A stretch of 64,000 nt of DNA from Serilophus lunatus (lineage: Eukaryota; Chordata; Aves; Passeriformes; Eurylaimidae): the NCBI GenBank assembly GCA_013399895.1, contig VXBA01000138.1:697499-761498 (forward strand), read 5' to 3'. The notes under the pieces were generated by a model. It was given only the letters and a program-made list of their open reading frames with translations. It did no database searches and was not told the DNA's origin. Positions within the stretch are counted from its first letter, which is position 1, and each line of letters opens with the position of its first letter. Below are positions 41,401 to 56,400 of this stretch, piece by piece. The position numbers were made by a program, and so were the translations under genes.

Positions 41401-44400
41401 CTACCTTGAAAGACAGTTTGTTAGCTTCAATAACCAAAAGGTACTCTTAAACTGACTCTCTGCCAACATCTACTTGTAAGGATTCAAATTTGGAATCACA
41501 GCTTTACTGCAGTATTTTTGAGGTTCAGCATGAAGGTACTTAAGCATCAAATAAAACTGATTGGTATTACACCTGAAGACTGATCATACATAAACAGCAG
41601 ACAGAGTGCAGGAGAACTCTGCTGCACCAGTTCTGAAGATGTGGAATTATTTCATGGTACTTTTTCATCCTTGGGCACTTACAACCACAGCCAGACTTCT
41701 GGGGCTATACTCATCGAACTGAAGTGCTATCCTCTGTACAGTTCCATCAGCTGCTGTGTACAAAGGGACACACTGAGTGCCACCACCTCTTGTAAAGGAC
41801 TCTCTGAAGGCACGTGTGACCAACACATAGAGGGGAAGCTTTTATTTCACACAAGTGCCATCTTCATGAGATATTGGTAATTATGCAGTGGCCTGAACTT
41901 TTATTACCTTTTATTTTCCAGGTCACAGGGAAGAACAATCAGCATAGATTATTTTAAGAAGGCATTTTCAAAAGAAAATGTATCCATTGGGTAGAAAGTG
42001 TACTGCTTTCACACTTAAGCCTGACTGCTAAGGAGTTCTTAAAATGGCAGAATAAAGACAACTCACTCTGGTTTGCCATAAATCTCTCTCACACCATAAC
42101 TGCGTATGAATCACTTCAGGACAGCACAATTCACAGTGTCATACACAAGCCAAAGTCTCAATTGATGCTTACAAATGACTTATAGGTTTTGACATTTAAT
42201 AAAAAAAATTTCATCTGTAGCACAAAATGGAAGTACTCACTGATATCATCTTCATGATAAATGACAGAGTGGAATGGTAAGTTTCTGTCCTTTATGTATC
42301 TCTCTGCTGGCTCAATATAAAAGGTCCCACTGTGAGTTTGGATGAATCCTTCAAATTTTCCATCGATAACAGACCCATGAGTAAAACTTCCCTGCTCACC
42401 TGTTAAGGGACAAGGTGCATTAGTTTTTATTATACCTCTCTAAAAGCTTTCAATCCTGTGCAAACATCAAGCATCACACCACCCAGGGTGTTCAGCAGAG
42501 TGCTAACACATGATACTTGCATAATTATCCTGATCATGTACCAGTTCCCAACTGCTAAAAACCTGCATGAATTCTAGGATAATAAGATTCTGGATAACAG
42601 CAGAAAGGCATTCTGGCAGAAAGTTTGTGTCTGATATTTTAAGACACAGATAATTCAGCAGTAAGACACAGTTATAGCAAAATCACAGCCCCTAAGCTCA
42701 ACATCTTCTGAATCAGATGCACAAATAACATGTTTAAAAAAGCATATAATGAAGAAATCAACTCAGTATTTTAAAGCTGTTACATATACAGCATGTGATC
42801 CAAAAGCCAAATCCTGTCCTTATACATCCATTTATACTACCATATTTTTTTTTTAAAAAAATCACAGAATCAGAGCATATCCAGAACTTTAAAAATTTTC
42901 CAAGAAAGATTTCCCCATATTCAAGACTTCCATTTTTCTCTTCAAGCATAATCCTCTTAAAACTGTAGCTATGTTTAAATGTGACACAGAGTGAATTTGT
43001 ATTTAGAACAGTCACAATCTGGGAAAGTACAACTGTCAAAATTTAATCATTGACAGCTACAACACACAGGATCCCAACATGCCTTTTCCATATAAAGGAT
43101 GAAAGATTACTCTACTAAAAGAATATATATTCCTTCACCAAGGAAAGTTCAGAATCACATTATCAGATTATCAGAACTGAACTCATTCTTGTAATTAACC
43201 AGCACTAATTCCTAATTAACAATCACCAAGAATTACATAGCTCATATACAGCACTGAAATGTGGAAAAAGTAGCTTGAAGATATCCCATACAACTCTTGA
43301 GAAAACATCAAGAAGTACAAGTATGCTTTGCAGAATATTAAGACATTTGTAAGTGATCACAGATTTGGTTCAAACTACATCCTATTAGAATGTACATCAA
43401 TAAAATGAATTTATAAGCCACGGATCTTTCAGAGTGAATTTCAGAGAACTTGGAAAGAAGTCTCTTGATTTAAATGCAAATCAAGAACCAACTGCAAAAT
43501 AGTTTATTTACTGAAGTCTTAGCTTTGTTCATGATTTTTATTACAAGTACCAAGTTAGTTTGAATAAGAATAAAGAAGATTAAAAGAAAATGTAGAGTAA
43601 GCTAAGGGAATAGGTTCATAAGGATCCTGTAATCTGATCGATTAGCAATAAGGAAAGAACCAAAAGCTCTTCAGAAATAACTTCACCAAATAAGAAAAAA
43701 GGCAACAAAAATCCATATACACCCTAAAAGCCCTCTGACCTACTCGAAATAACTGGTAAATTTAAATGCCTAGATATATATGAAGCCCTAAGTGTGTAAA
43801 CTACTTTTCACAGTTTAAAAGGATCATTTCAAGACTGTAGGACATCACTAAGAAAGATCTTCAGGAAAACCAAACAGTACAAAGAGGGGCAGAGTAAGTC
43901 TTAATCCATCTCTTCATGTGCTCTTAATCCTTTAATTCTTCTTTTTCAACCAATTTTATCTTTTGTAATTACTGAAATCAGGTATATTACCCTTAATGAT
44001 GGTAGCTCTATATTCCTCCTATTCGTTTAAACTAAGAACGGTACCTGATCTTTTTTCTTTAATGCATGCAGCTTTTTCCTTTTAAAATGCAGCAGACTCA
44101 CGTGAGGAGTATGTCCATAAGCAGAGCTGAACTTCAAGTTTTATGGATATGAAAATTATTAGAGAAAATACTCATTTGTTATGTGTGAATCTTATATGAG
44201 AATAAAAGCAAATGGAGCTTGAAAGCACTAGATGCTTTATTAAAGTTCAACAAAAAAGATAATCTAATAATATAGATACTCATCTTTAACATGACCTATT
44301 AAAAAAACTCCTGTTCAAAATTACTGCACTTTCATCCATTTTAAAGTGCTGTACTTACCATAAATGTGTCCAGTGTAAATATGGGAGGTATCATAATCAA

Positions 44401-47400
44401 TTACTTGGTTCGATATTTCTACTTTAAAGTCATCACTAAAAAGAGATGTATCTCTCTTCATTCGAAGGTTGAATTGCCTAAAATGAATAGAACAAGATGG
44501 TAAATTGGCTTTGAGCTTCAATTACAAAGCAGTAAACAAAGTACTTCTAACCAACATTTCTGTGCAAACAATTTGCAAGCCCTGTAACATTTATCTGTAG
44601 AAAAGGTTTATACTTTACAAGAATTAGACCACAGCCTAGAAGGATTTTCTTAAGCAAGATTATTTAGATGCTTTTGATACAAGAAGCTAAATTTACAAGA
44701 TTTAAGCCAGAAAACTGGGTTAGACAAATACATAAATCTAAAATGCTGACTTGGACGATATGCTTGTTCTCATTCCTTCAGAAGACACACATATAGCTTA
44801 AGGAAAAAGGAAACTATTTCACTTCACAGCACTTTGAAGCAGAAGAGATAAGAATAAGTATCACTTATTTTACTTTCATTGCTGACATTTAAATAACAAA
44901 CGAAGTGCAGGTGAAATAGTGTTTCAACTGAAACTCAAAAAAATAAGATGGGGAACAGCATCTAATAAAAAATACTCAAACTGGTAGAGTTACATGCACA
45001 ACTATGGAAACAGTTCTACTCATTGAATGGTCTTGTTCAAATTACAACAAACAACACATCCCTTGATGCAAATATTACTGTCAATCTTCATGTGAAACAT
45101 AAAACCTTTTGTTCATAGAAAAACAGAAGTTTCACTTAGTAAAGTCAAGCAACATAACTGAAGTGTTCAAAATGCCTGAAATTATATGAATTCATGTGTG
45201 ACAACTGTTAGCTTGCTTCAGAATGTGGTATTCTCTTAAATTTTGTATCAACATATTATGCAAATACAGGTTAGTAAAGTTGTTGAAACTTCAGCCATTT
45301 CAATTTCAGTCTTGATTTTCTTCCTACATTTCTCTCTTTCTGCACAATCACAAGACTGAAGTGTTATAGTTACAGCACCAATGTTACACAAAAAGTACCT
45401 CTGATAAGACAACTACACCTGTGTCAGTCCTCATCTAGAAAACGTGCCCAGTACACCAGCAGCAGATCTGACCTTCACACACCGTGGAAGCTACTATCCA
45501 TTTGTGCTAACAGCACAATTGCCCAGACAAATAAGCGCCACAGCCTGAAGTTGATTAAATCTAATTACTTTTTAGTAATTAGCTGAAGTATCCACAAAAT
45601 ATCTTCACTTACATGTTAAATATGACACCACATTTTCTAAGTATTTTGAAACAACTGTGCATTAAGATGCAAACTTCAAGATCAAAAAAAAAGTCATGCC
45701 TACACTTAAAACCTGGGAGGGGCTGTTAGTGACTCATGTTGACTATTCTGTAACACAAACAGTATTTCACAATCAAACCATATTTATTATTGCTGTCACA
45801 GTGTTAATAAAGCTTCAAAGCAAGTACTCTCCTCTGGCAATGTGTTAGAGGTATCTACTGCAAGGTCTGGTAGGTGGGGAAGGTTAAACCTCAGCAGTTC
45901 CCTGTGACTCAGGTCTTGTGCCAAGCTGAGCAGTGCTCCTATCACATTTTCAGTATAGATATATTTTATGAAGGTCGATCCTCCTGTTACCAAGGAAGAA
46001 ACAGTTTGCTACAGACACATCCAAGTACTGGAGTCACTGAGAATTAAGGACTAAGGATTCTTCAAGTTAATCTTCCTGCTACCTCTGCCACAAGTCTTTT
46101 GGGAACACAGAGGTTCATGAGGAAGGTGAAATAACACAAAAAAACAGCCCAGAGAAACATCCTAGGGCAGAAAGGTCAAGATTGCACAATACATTTTTCG
46201 AGGGTGGGGTGGAGACTTGTACGGAGACTTGAAGCCACTTTATGCGGCTCTCCTGGGCAAAAGTTAAAAATGAACAGGTAGAAAGAAATTAAGATGAGTA
46301 CTGATAAGAATCTGAAGAACTTTATTCAAGTACTTCAAAAAGTTGTACTCAGGCTGCAATATATTGCTCAGGGCGTTTAAAGACTGGAACTTCACTTTAG
46401 CTTGAGTCTTCCCAGTGACTGAATTCTCCAGAGTTAGTCAAGGATGGATCAGACTAAGTGCATGAAGTTAGACGGCAAGAGATCCTGGACCCTTTAAAGC
46501 CTCTCCTCCCTTCTCCAGAATTTGATGGAAGACTTCTTACCGAAAGCAGCCTGGAATTCTGTTTCTGTGATGAATGAAATATCTACTAATCCCAGTCAGA
46601 GCACCTATTATGGCTAAAACTACTTTTTCCTCACAAAAGAAAAACAGGTTTTCTGAAAAAACTCCATCTATATCGCACTTTTCTTTCAGAAGTGCAAAAA
46701 GCATTTCTTTAAGATGTTTCTGGCTGTATTCATGTAAGCTTCAAATAAAACGAAGGAGCAGTTGTCTCTAACACAACTGCAATAGCAGATTTCTGTCACT
46801 CTGGAGTGCACTGTGCAAGGGAATGCAGGATTTCCCCGGTACTAACTCCCACCTATGCCAGCAGGGAGGGGGGGAAAACCCCAACACTTGATCTCAGGCT
46901 GAAAGCCGATAACTTGCCACATTTAGCTTAATATAACACCAAGTGCAGAGATGAATGAGCCCCAGGCCTCAGTTGTGAAGCCGCCCAGGGTATCCACAAT
47001 TGCCAAACCATCTATGTTCTCATCCTTCCAGGTCAGGAGGACATCCAGCACGGTGCTGCTGGGCCACCAAAAGTGACTGTCATCTAACCAGGCTTCAGGG
47101 TCAGTCTTGATACTACAGGACTTGCTTTTAGAGGGGCAAGGGGAAGCTCAGTGGAGTCCACTGAGCTGGAATGGTTCTTCTCTCTGTGTGGGATACCCTT
47201 CCATCAATACCACCCTATCTGTCACTCCAAAATGGACTTTTATGTACCAAATAACAAGTTTCACAAGTTTAAAAATTAGGAAGCCTCTATTTACTCTCCT
47301 TGTATTTTCCACCCTCTTCTTTCTTTACACATTGGTACATACCAAACACCACGAATTCTAACTCCTGTTGCTAATTATCTATTCATTAATAAAATTAACT

Positions 47401-50400
47401 CTATTAGCAAGATTAGAGAACTATTTCAAATATAAAACAACTCAGCTGTGTTTGACACTAACAATTCTCTGTTTAATTTCTTAACTTAGTTAAACTATTA
47501 GATAACCTGATCATCTCACAGCTATTTTTAAACAGGTCTTTTCTTAGTCATTCAAACATGCGTGATGGGAACAGGATTATCATCTGTCTGGACTGTTCAC
47601 CTTCTCAACAAAAAATTGAGAGATTCCTTTAGTTCTCCCCCACAAAAAGAGGGAATGGGAAGCAGGAAATTTGGGGCTGCAGGGGGAGAAGGGAGTAAGA
47701 AGTGGAGGAGAAAACAAGCATTTATTCATCTCTACTTCTAATAATTAACAACTTCAATAAATCACCAAACTTCTAAATAGAAATTCCATTTTTATGGCTG
47801 TGGAGAGATGTCTTACAAGTGCTACTGAGAGGTGCCAATCAAATTAACAGCACTGAAAAGATGCCCGTTATAGGTGAGGAGACTCCAAACTACAGTGATT
47901 GATTCAAACAAATGGATAGTTGGCAGGAATCCCTCAAAAATCCAGTTTAAGACCCTAATTTCTCAGTAAGAAATTTCCAAAGACCCTACAAAATCCATTT
48001 CAGCATCTCACCCAGTACAGAAGTTTTCCTAACATTTACTCTGAACTTCTTCAAAGTTAGTATTTCTTCTCCTTTCTTGTAAGAAAGCTAAGTTAGTCAC
48101 TATCTTCCTCAAAATGATGTGGGAAAGAATGCATGCCAGTGTTCTCACCTGGCTTAAATCTGAGGACAGGTGACTCGAGAGAAGTTAAACAAATTTGCCT
48201 ATATAATTCTTGAATATGGTTTCTAAAACAGCTGGAATGGAAGAAATCAGCTTCAAATAAGCCTTTTGGTAATCACTATTTCCACACCATGCACCGAGCT
48301 CTCAGTGTAAACTAAGCTATTCCCCAGCCTGGCTACACATTAGGCAGGAGATTAACTAATTTCAGAAAAATAATGCCTCTTATTTACACACTTGCTACCT
48401 TGCAGACCACATTTCCCAGCAGTAATGATCTGTAATATAGAATTAAATCCATTAAGACCAAGTTTTGACCTTCCTTATCTGTTACTGTTTCTGCCTTAGG
48501 TATCTGAAAGCTGCCACTGTAACAGGCCATCACCTTAGTTACTAAATATCGGTAAAACTGTTTTTTAGATAGATAGATAGTTATATACTCTGCTTTGATA
48601 ATAAACTGCATCTTATTAATGGCAGTACACTAGAGACTATCAAGAGGCACATTTTTGTTTGCCTTTACCTTACGATGTGGAGATTATGTCAAACTTAATA
48701 AAGATATAACACAGGAACTCAGGTCATAATTAAAAAAAATATATAATTGAGAGCACACATTGAACTAAAACCCAGACTTTCCCATGGGCTCAAGTTATGT
48801 TGATCCTATGTTCTAATCAGAGCAAGTACTTAAAAAAATCCCCCAACAACTCTGTTCATATACTGACAGCATTTGGTAAAACACACATTAAGGCTCACGT
48901 GGAACAGTTAATGCCTAATCTATTATTCCATTTCTTTTTAGTATGGGTTACCTTCTAAGATCAGTGATTTCACCACAATGGAATGTTAACAAGCCTGCAG
49001 ACCTTTCCAAAACTGGCAGAAAAAGCTACTACCTATCAGTGGTACACAAAAGGGCACTTGGTATTTCCCTCTTCTGCCCTTCCTCAGACAAACTGCTGTC
49101 ACCAGTGTCAGGCTGAGAGGCAGGATCACTCAGTGACCAGAGGAGGTTGTAGAAAAAGAAAAAAAGGGAAAAAGGAAAGGAAGAGAGGGAAGAGCTACTC
49201 CACAGCTGGAAGAAGTGGCTGGGAAAAGGAAACAGAAGGTCACGGGGTTGGCTACACTATGAAATATGACTGGAGTACAAGGAGGGTCCATTTAGGTTCA
49301 TAGTCTTTTTTTCTCAGTAGGAACTAGAACAATCCTTGTAGCTGTGCCTCCATGAGACTCCTTAAAAGTCAGGATCTCTTCTGCTCAAGGTGCAAGTCTT
49401 TTATCCCTACTTATCTAAGAACTCAAAGACCCTCTTCTCTGAAAAAATGGGAGGGAGTCTATAAATGGAAGGGGAAATACTTCTTTCTGATTCCATAACA
49501 GACATCCCACACTGTAAACTCAGCTCCCACAAGACTATCGGACTCATTCCAACTTTGAACTACAGTAAGTAGAAGGCAGCTTAACAACCTAATAATGGGT
49601 TTATACTACCTACAAGTCTACAGAACCATCACATGGATGACATTATTTTTTTACAGTTTTAACTTCCTATTAAACCCACACAACATACTCCTTCATTTAA
49701 CTGCTAATTCCCATGGTCCTGCTACTAACACTAAAGAAAACTTTGAGGCAGTCCCCAGGTTCATCATCCTTTCTTTTACCCACCTATATGCATGTAGAGT
49801 CATCCTCTAGGAAGTATTCATCTAAAAACCAGTTCTCTACAGCATTTCAACATTCGTAATTCCAGCTACAACACTTGCAGCTTATGTTTGTTTTCCACTG
49901 ACACCTCTAGGATGATACTTGTGGTTATTCAGAGATTTCTTTCACGACTTTCAGAAATCAGACTTGCTAAGCTTGGTGTTCTAGAACACAACTGAGGACA
50001 CAGCCTTCATTTCAAACCATTTGCCACTCATTATTCTTGATATACATAGCTGCAAGCAGGTAAGACAGCTGAGACAACATGAACAACCCAAGGAGGGTTA
50101 CATGTTGGTTAAGTCTCACTCTAAGTCAAGTATCTCTGTCCTGAAGAGTATGGTGTGCAGATTTTAAAGGCAGAATAGTCTTTATTCAAGTTTGACTTTT
50201 ATTTCCCTTTCAGTAAAACTTCTTTGGGAAGTTCTTGGTTTCCTGTTTACACATTCTAACAAACAAGAGATCAAAAAAAGGAAAACAGGTAAAGATACAT
50301 TAGAATAAAATTACAAGCAAAGTTACTACATTAATTCAAACTACAAAAGTAGTTTAGAAAGAAGTTTTCTTTGTGAAACAAGTAAAGACAACAAAAGAGA

Positions 50401-53400
50401 AACATTCTGGCTGACAAAATGAGCACACATGGTAGGTACATTTAAATATACTGCTTTTCATTTTAAGAACATGGCTGTTTGAGAGCATGGCTACTTCTAC
50501 TAAAGTGCCAAGGAGCAAAGCTGTAAACTATTAATACTAATTTTTACAGTACAGCTGGAAGCCCTGCACCTCAGCTGGGTTGTCTCACCAGTCTAACTCT
50601 ACCATATCAGGTGTTTCCTATAAAAATCCAAGTGAAACACCAAAAGCCTTTTTTCCTGAGAACTACACATGATTCAGCCCACTGTCATTAAAACATTTAA
50701 CCCACAGATCCAGCCTCTAAAATTTTTCAGATTCATTTCATTTTAAAAACATGTAAGAACTGAGGTCTCTGCTTCCCATTTCTGCAAGATAAGATCACTT
50801 TACTTACAAGCACCACCATAAGGTGGGTTTGGTGTTGGTGTGGTTTTTTTGTTTGTTTTGACAAAACACATGTAGAAAGCCAGACGTGACTCACAAGTCT
50901 CTTGCCTAGTATCTGTCAAGGTATGTAACTTGAAAAGCACAATAGATAGGTAATGGCTGAAGAATTGCCACAGAGAAGTGAATAACCCTGAAAGACTATT
51001 GTAAGAACTAAAGAGACCCCTTTTTCTTTTTTTTTCTTTTTTCCAGGGCAGAGTAAAATGAATTGCAATAAGTGAACCTGGCAAAGAATTCTCTTAGTAG
51101 AATTCACTAAAATAATTCTCCTAAATCTCACAAAAGCCAACCAGTCAGTCCTATTTGATGACCACTAAAACAACCTATTTAAGAAATTAGTCTGTTAAGG
51201 AGTGAGTTTAAGTGCACATGGAACTGTAAGAGACACAACTTACATTTTCAGATTAGCCCAGTAACGGTGAATCTGCTTTATGTTCTGACAGGCTCATAGA
51301 ACATAGAAAACAGAGCCATTTCATCAATTGAGCACTATGATGCATGCACAGTTTAAAAAGTACTTGAATTAAATGCCATAAGAAGACCATCTAGTGTTTA
51401 ATAAATACCTGGACTTAATAATATAAAGTTCTCTTCAATCCAAGAGTAATGACTAGCTCAGTTATGTCATTCCATCTCAGCATGGCAGCATGCTCAGAGT
51501 GTCACCTTTGAAATTCAGCTTGCCAAATACTATTTCTGTTCAGGTATCCTCCTGTGTTTTCATGACCTACTCAAACACAGCCAACAACTCTTATTTAAAC
51601 ACAAACATTTAACAGCTCTGAATAATGAAGGCAATATGAAGGATTACAGATTAATACAGAACCAAGAAAAACCAAAATCCTTCCGAATTAATTACAAACT
51701 GATGGTTTTTGGTCCATAGTTTTTCTATTATTTAAGGGCAGTGTACAGAACATATATTCCTACAAACATGTCTGAACTTAACAATTTACAGTACTTTTTT
51801 AAAAAAATAAAATTTTAGGTGAAACAGGGCTGAAAAACATAGCTACACTGCAAAACATCTAAAAGAAGTTCTCAATTTATCTTTAATTCAGTCATAAGCT
51901 GGTGTTATCATGTGTTCAAGTACCACTTGAAAATTCAACTGTTCACTCAAGTTGTGTGGGCAACTTTCCCAAGCAAGAGTCATCAACTAATGCAAGAGAA
52001 GTGAAAGTGGGTGTGGATGGACAATTAACAGGGCAAATCAAGCAAAAAAGTAGAAAGCATAAGTTATTAGGAATGCATTAAATAAAACTCTGACTGAAAA
52101 TAACAGTATACATAGGTATACTTTCNCTGAATGCATCAGGATCTCGAGAATTCATAATTTTGTCATTAGGTAAAAGAGTAGTTAGAACATCAGATGTCAT
52201 CCAAGTCTTTCAAGCTCTGCCCTCAAAATTAAATCACTATCATGTATTTCGCATATTTCTGACATCCTACAGGTAAAAGGAATTTGGTTTAGGACATTCT
52301 ACAATTACTACATTGAAAAACTGGGTATAAAACACAACATGAGTTTTAGTGATGTCCAAACCTTCTTTTCCAAACTACTGACAAGGCCCTGACACACAAA
52401 AGTTACTCCATGTTACATTGCTTCACTGTATCATACTGGCCAAAGGCATTGCTCCCTATGAATTAATCCATGTATTCTGGAGGTGGGGGGTGTAGGTATG
52501 TGTTGTGTTTTACTTTTGGTTTTTCGCTTTGTGCGTTTTTTGAGAGGGTGTGGAGTGAGTTCAAAAACTACTTTATATTAACCAAGTTCCTGGTATTAAC
52601 ACTGTTCATTCATTAACTTTGTGTGAGCCTTCCCTGGACTCAAAGGGCACCTTAATTTAAACTCACAATAAAACATTCAATATCAAATGGCAGGTGAAAG
52701 AGCTGTAACCCATAGCCAGGATTGTTTTAAACTGCCATATTTCTTCCAACTTGAAACATTTTAGAAATGAGCACATTTTGCATCACTGGTGAAGCAATAA
52801 TGTCAACTAATCTAAACTACATGGTTTATTATTAAAAAGAATTATTAAGTATCTACAGCTTAGTTCCAGCAATTTTAACTGTCCTATTAAGTTAGTGTTT
52901 CAGCATTGAACAGTGTGCCTGGTTCAGTCTGCCGTAACAAGCTGTGATTTATATTACCAAACAACAAGAATTTTGAAAAACTTCTGCTCTTAATAGTACA
53001 TTGTGTGACATCTAACTTCCAGATGAAGGTTAAATAAGGCAGGGTTTCTCAGTGACGGCACATTATCTCCACTTCTAGAATTACTGGGTCTGGTATGAAA
53101 AAAGGTAGCTCTGGTTTTAATGCCATCATTTCAGTATCTATTTCACTATTAAACTATTAGCCCATGGAAAAGCAGTCACTTTAATTTGGTATAAACATAA
53201 AATATTTCAATTGTGTTTTCGTATTTTCCTTTCTCAACAAAAGGGTACCATGAGATACAGTTCTTAAACCCAAACAGTCTACTGAAAAGAACAGATTGTG
53301 TAAAATACTACTTATACAATCCTAAAATACTTAGAGCTGCCAGCCATTTTCTGGACAATGAAACTAAGTTTTAGTGAATGCTAATCTGAATATATCAGCA

Positions 53401-56400
53401 CTGCCACTGAAAAGGCTGGCATTGCATCCTCCCTTCACCTCTCCTGCTTAGTTCTGCCCTCTTTCTTCCTACAGCAAGTTTGCCCACGTATTGAATGGAA
53501 GGATAAATTAATCTGGCTGAAAAACAAGCAGTCAACTCACTTTCCCATCCTGACTGGCCACGTGACCGACAGGTGCATCCTCTGGCACACACGGGAAGAT
53601 TAAGTTTAGAAAGTTCCAACTGGTCCCAGAGATACAGCGTAGGGACTGCTGCAGCCCAGCCAGCCTCGCTTGCTGCTGCCAGCAGTGAATGGCAGTAAAT
53701 ATTAGGACAGCTTTTCCATTGCTTCCTGGCTACAAAGACAGCCATTTCATTAGAAGCCAAATCAAAGCACACGCCTGTAATTTCAGTACTCATAACCAGC
53801 AGCTGTTTAGTATCTTTATTAAGTTAAGGAGATGCAACTTGGACAGCTGTGTGCCAATGAACTACTACACCTGGACAAAGTCTTAACAAACCATTTGGTG
53901 TAAAGCCATCCAAAACCAATCAGGTGTAAGTTTTCAGAATCTCAAAACTCACTGATTGAACGCCTTGAAGTTTCATCACCTGTATTTAAATAACACAGTA
54001 CTAAAACCATTTAGATAATAGGCCATGGACTCAACAGTATTTGCAAAAGCTTTATTTCCTACCTTCACACAAAGTAATTAGAGTACTTGACAGAAAGGTT
54101 TTAATTTTGTGATTCTCTGTGACGACATAAATCACTTAGTTATCACAATAAACTAGCTGCAACTGCAAAAAGCCAATTCTACTTATACAGCTTCTCAAAC
54201 TACTAGACACCTTCAAAGCTCCATGAAGTAAAACACAATTTACTTGATCCTTCCTAATTTATATTCAAGCAAAATGAACATATTTTGTAAGAACACACTC
54301 AAACTGATAAACAGGAACTTCTGAACTAAGTTTACAGCCAGTCAACTACCCTCTCTTCAGCAAGAAGTGTTAGATGTGTCACAGGAAATTATCAAAATCC
54401 TAAATTATGAACTGGTTTGACCCTACAGTCAGTTTCCAATCAGCCTCCTCAATTAATGATGGATTTGTGCCTCAGAGCATAGGGATTCAGAATCAATTCC
54501 ACATATAAACACCAACATTTCATGACTAATAGCAGCTCTTAACAAAATATTTATAAACCTGATTGTCCGAGGTCTGGTGTGTCACTAAGATCTGTGAAGT
54601 AAGAGAGGACACTTTTTTAGACGTCATTATCACGGCTGTAGCTACCATTTTTATATGATAAGGATTTTCACCCTACCTTGAGATCACAGATAAAATGCAC
54701 AGAGCTGTATTTTACAGAAGATTACTAGGAGAGCTTTACAAATTACAAGATAAACCTGCTCAAGTGGACTGAAAATGTGGATTGCTCCCAGAAAGAATGG
54801 TTTCATCCTCCTTCTATCACCCCTTCAAGTTATACCGATTTTTTTTTTTCCAAATATTTTTTAGCTGGATTAGTTCTCAGACCCTATTCCTTGCATGGCT
54901 TTAAGACTAGCAGTGCTAGCACAAGGATGATGCTGGGAATGCAGTCAGGCCTGTTCCTCTCTGCAGCTGTGCACATGTTGGAAAGCCTACATTAACCATC
55001 AGCCTGCAGCTCAGAAGTGGCAGCATTAGACTGAAACTTCACTTCACTGTCTGGCAGCCTTGCTGGAGATTTAAAAGTGGAGAGGCTTACACTGTGAGGA
55101 GTCTCTGAAGCATTCCATTCTGCAGTCTGGTTTATTAGAACAATTTAATAGGGAAAACTAGAGACTGTCTGTGAAAGACACGGCAACAGCATGGCTATTC
55201 TTTAAACAACAACATTCCCTGGACTGAAAAAAAAAAAATCACACTTCAAAACATGGTTTTAAGGACAGGACTTCAAATGCAGGATTTGGGTTGCAGTTCT
55301 ACAGCATTTAAAAATACAACCCTAATGCTAACCCTTCAGGGAGCATGCACTGAAATTCAGTCATTACATCATAAACTTCCACTAACAACACTTCATTCCC
55401 TGAAGAAATCACAAGCTGGCACAGAAGCAAAACATACTCATAAAACAATACTCTGAACAGAATCAGGACCTGGTTTTACATTTGCTCTGTCAAATTCCCT
55501 GTTTTTACATATGGCTAACATTTATGAAGTTCTAAATACTAAAATTTTAACTGAAATTATTAGAAAAGCAAGGGCATTACACATTCCTAAAATATGTTAA
55601 GACAGTGGTGCAGCAAAGGAGGGAGTCAGAGAAACAAAGATACGGACATATATTTTAACTTTCTTCCTGTTATACAAAAAGCAGGCAATTCTTAATTACA
55701 AAGAGATCTTCCTAAGTGAAGCCTACAAATTACACTTCAACTGGTCACTCCGAACATCTAACTTGTGTACTGGATCTTACATGCTAAACGGAAGCCAAAA
55801 CAAGTCTTATAACAGCAATTATGTTTCTCCATCTCAAATAAGTTCTAAATTCCACGATAGCACAAAAATCAGATAACACCAACTCACACAAAACAGAACA
55901 GGTTTTTTGGCCTATTTTATAGTTTCTAATGCAATTTGAAATTTTACCTTTTCTCATTTAAGTCCTCTCAGGCAGTTTGGCATAATTTAAAAAAAAAAAT
56001 ACATATATACCAAAGCTGTATTACTAACTTAGGCTCAACTACCATTCTGCTCCCAATATGATTCCATTGTTCAGCTTCAAAGTGCATTAGTAATTACCAT
56101 CAGAAGTTTGAATGAGTGATTACAAGTAACAATTTCATGCTTATACTGGACACTAATGTAAATACTTCATAGAAACTGTGAACAGTGCAATTTAGTGTAT
56201 TCTAGCTAATATTATTTTGATGACTATTTCACTCTTTACATTTCACTATAATTAAAGCATACATGAATAAAATACTTCAAAACACCTTTTAAAATATCAC
56301 TAACCTTCCATGAGCATGAAAGTCCAGGCGCAGGAACTGATCTTCATGGAATACTGCTCTTTTGGCACGCTGGTGTTTTTGGTGTAACACATCCACATCA

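Larger units (their letters stand above)
35151..42240 (-). other. ADAM10: ADAM10 intron 4
   Basis: GT/AG intron of 7090 bases. It contains the T/G-rich tract at 35633-35717 and the A run at 36545-36565. The rest is unremarkable AT-rich sequence with short chance open frames. Confidence 0.9.
44478..56304 (-). other. ADAM10: ADAM10 intron 2
   Basis: GT/AG intron of 11827 bases, the longest complete intron here. It holds the hairpin at 45561-45582, the unexplained open frame at 46923-47147, one undetermined base at 52126 and a GC-richer segment at 53395-53793. No second gene was recognised. Confidence 0.9.
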
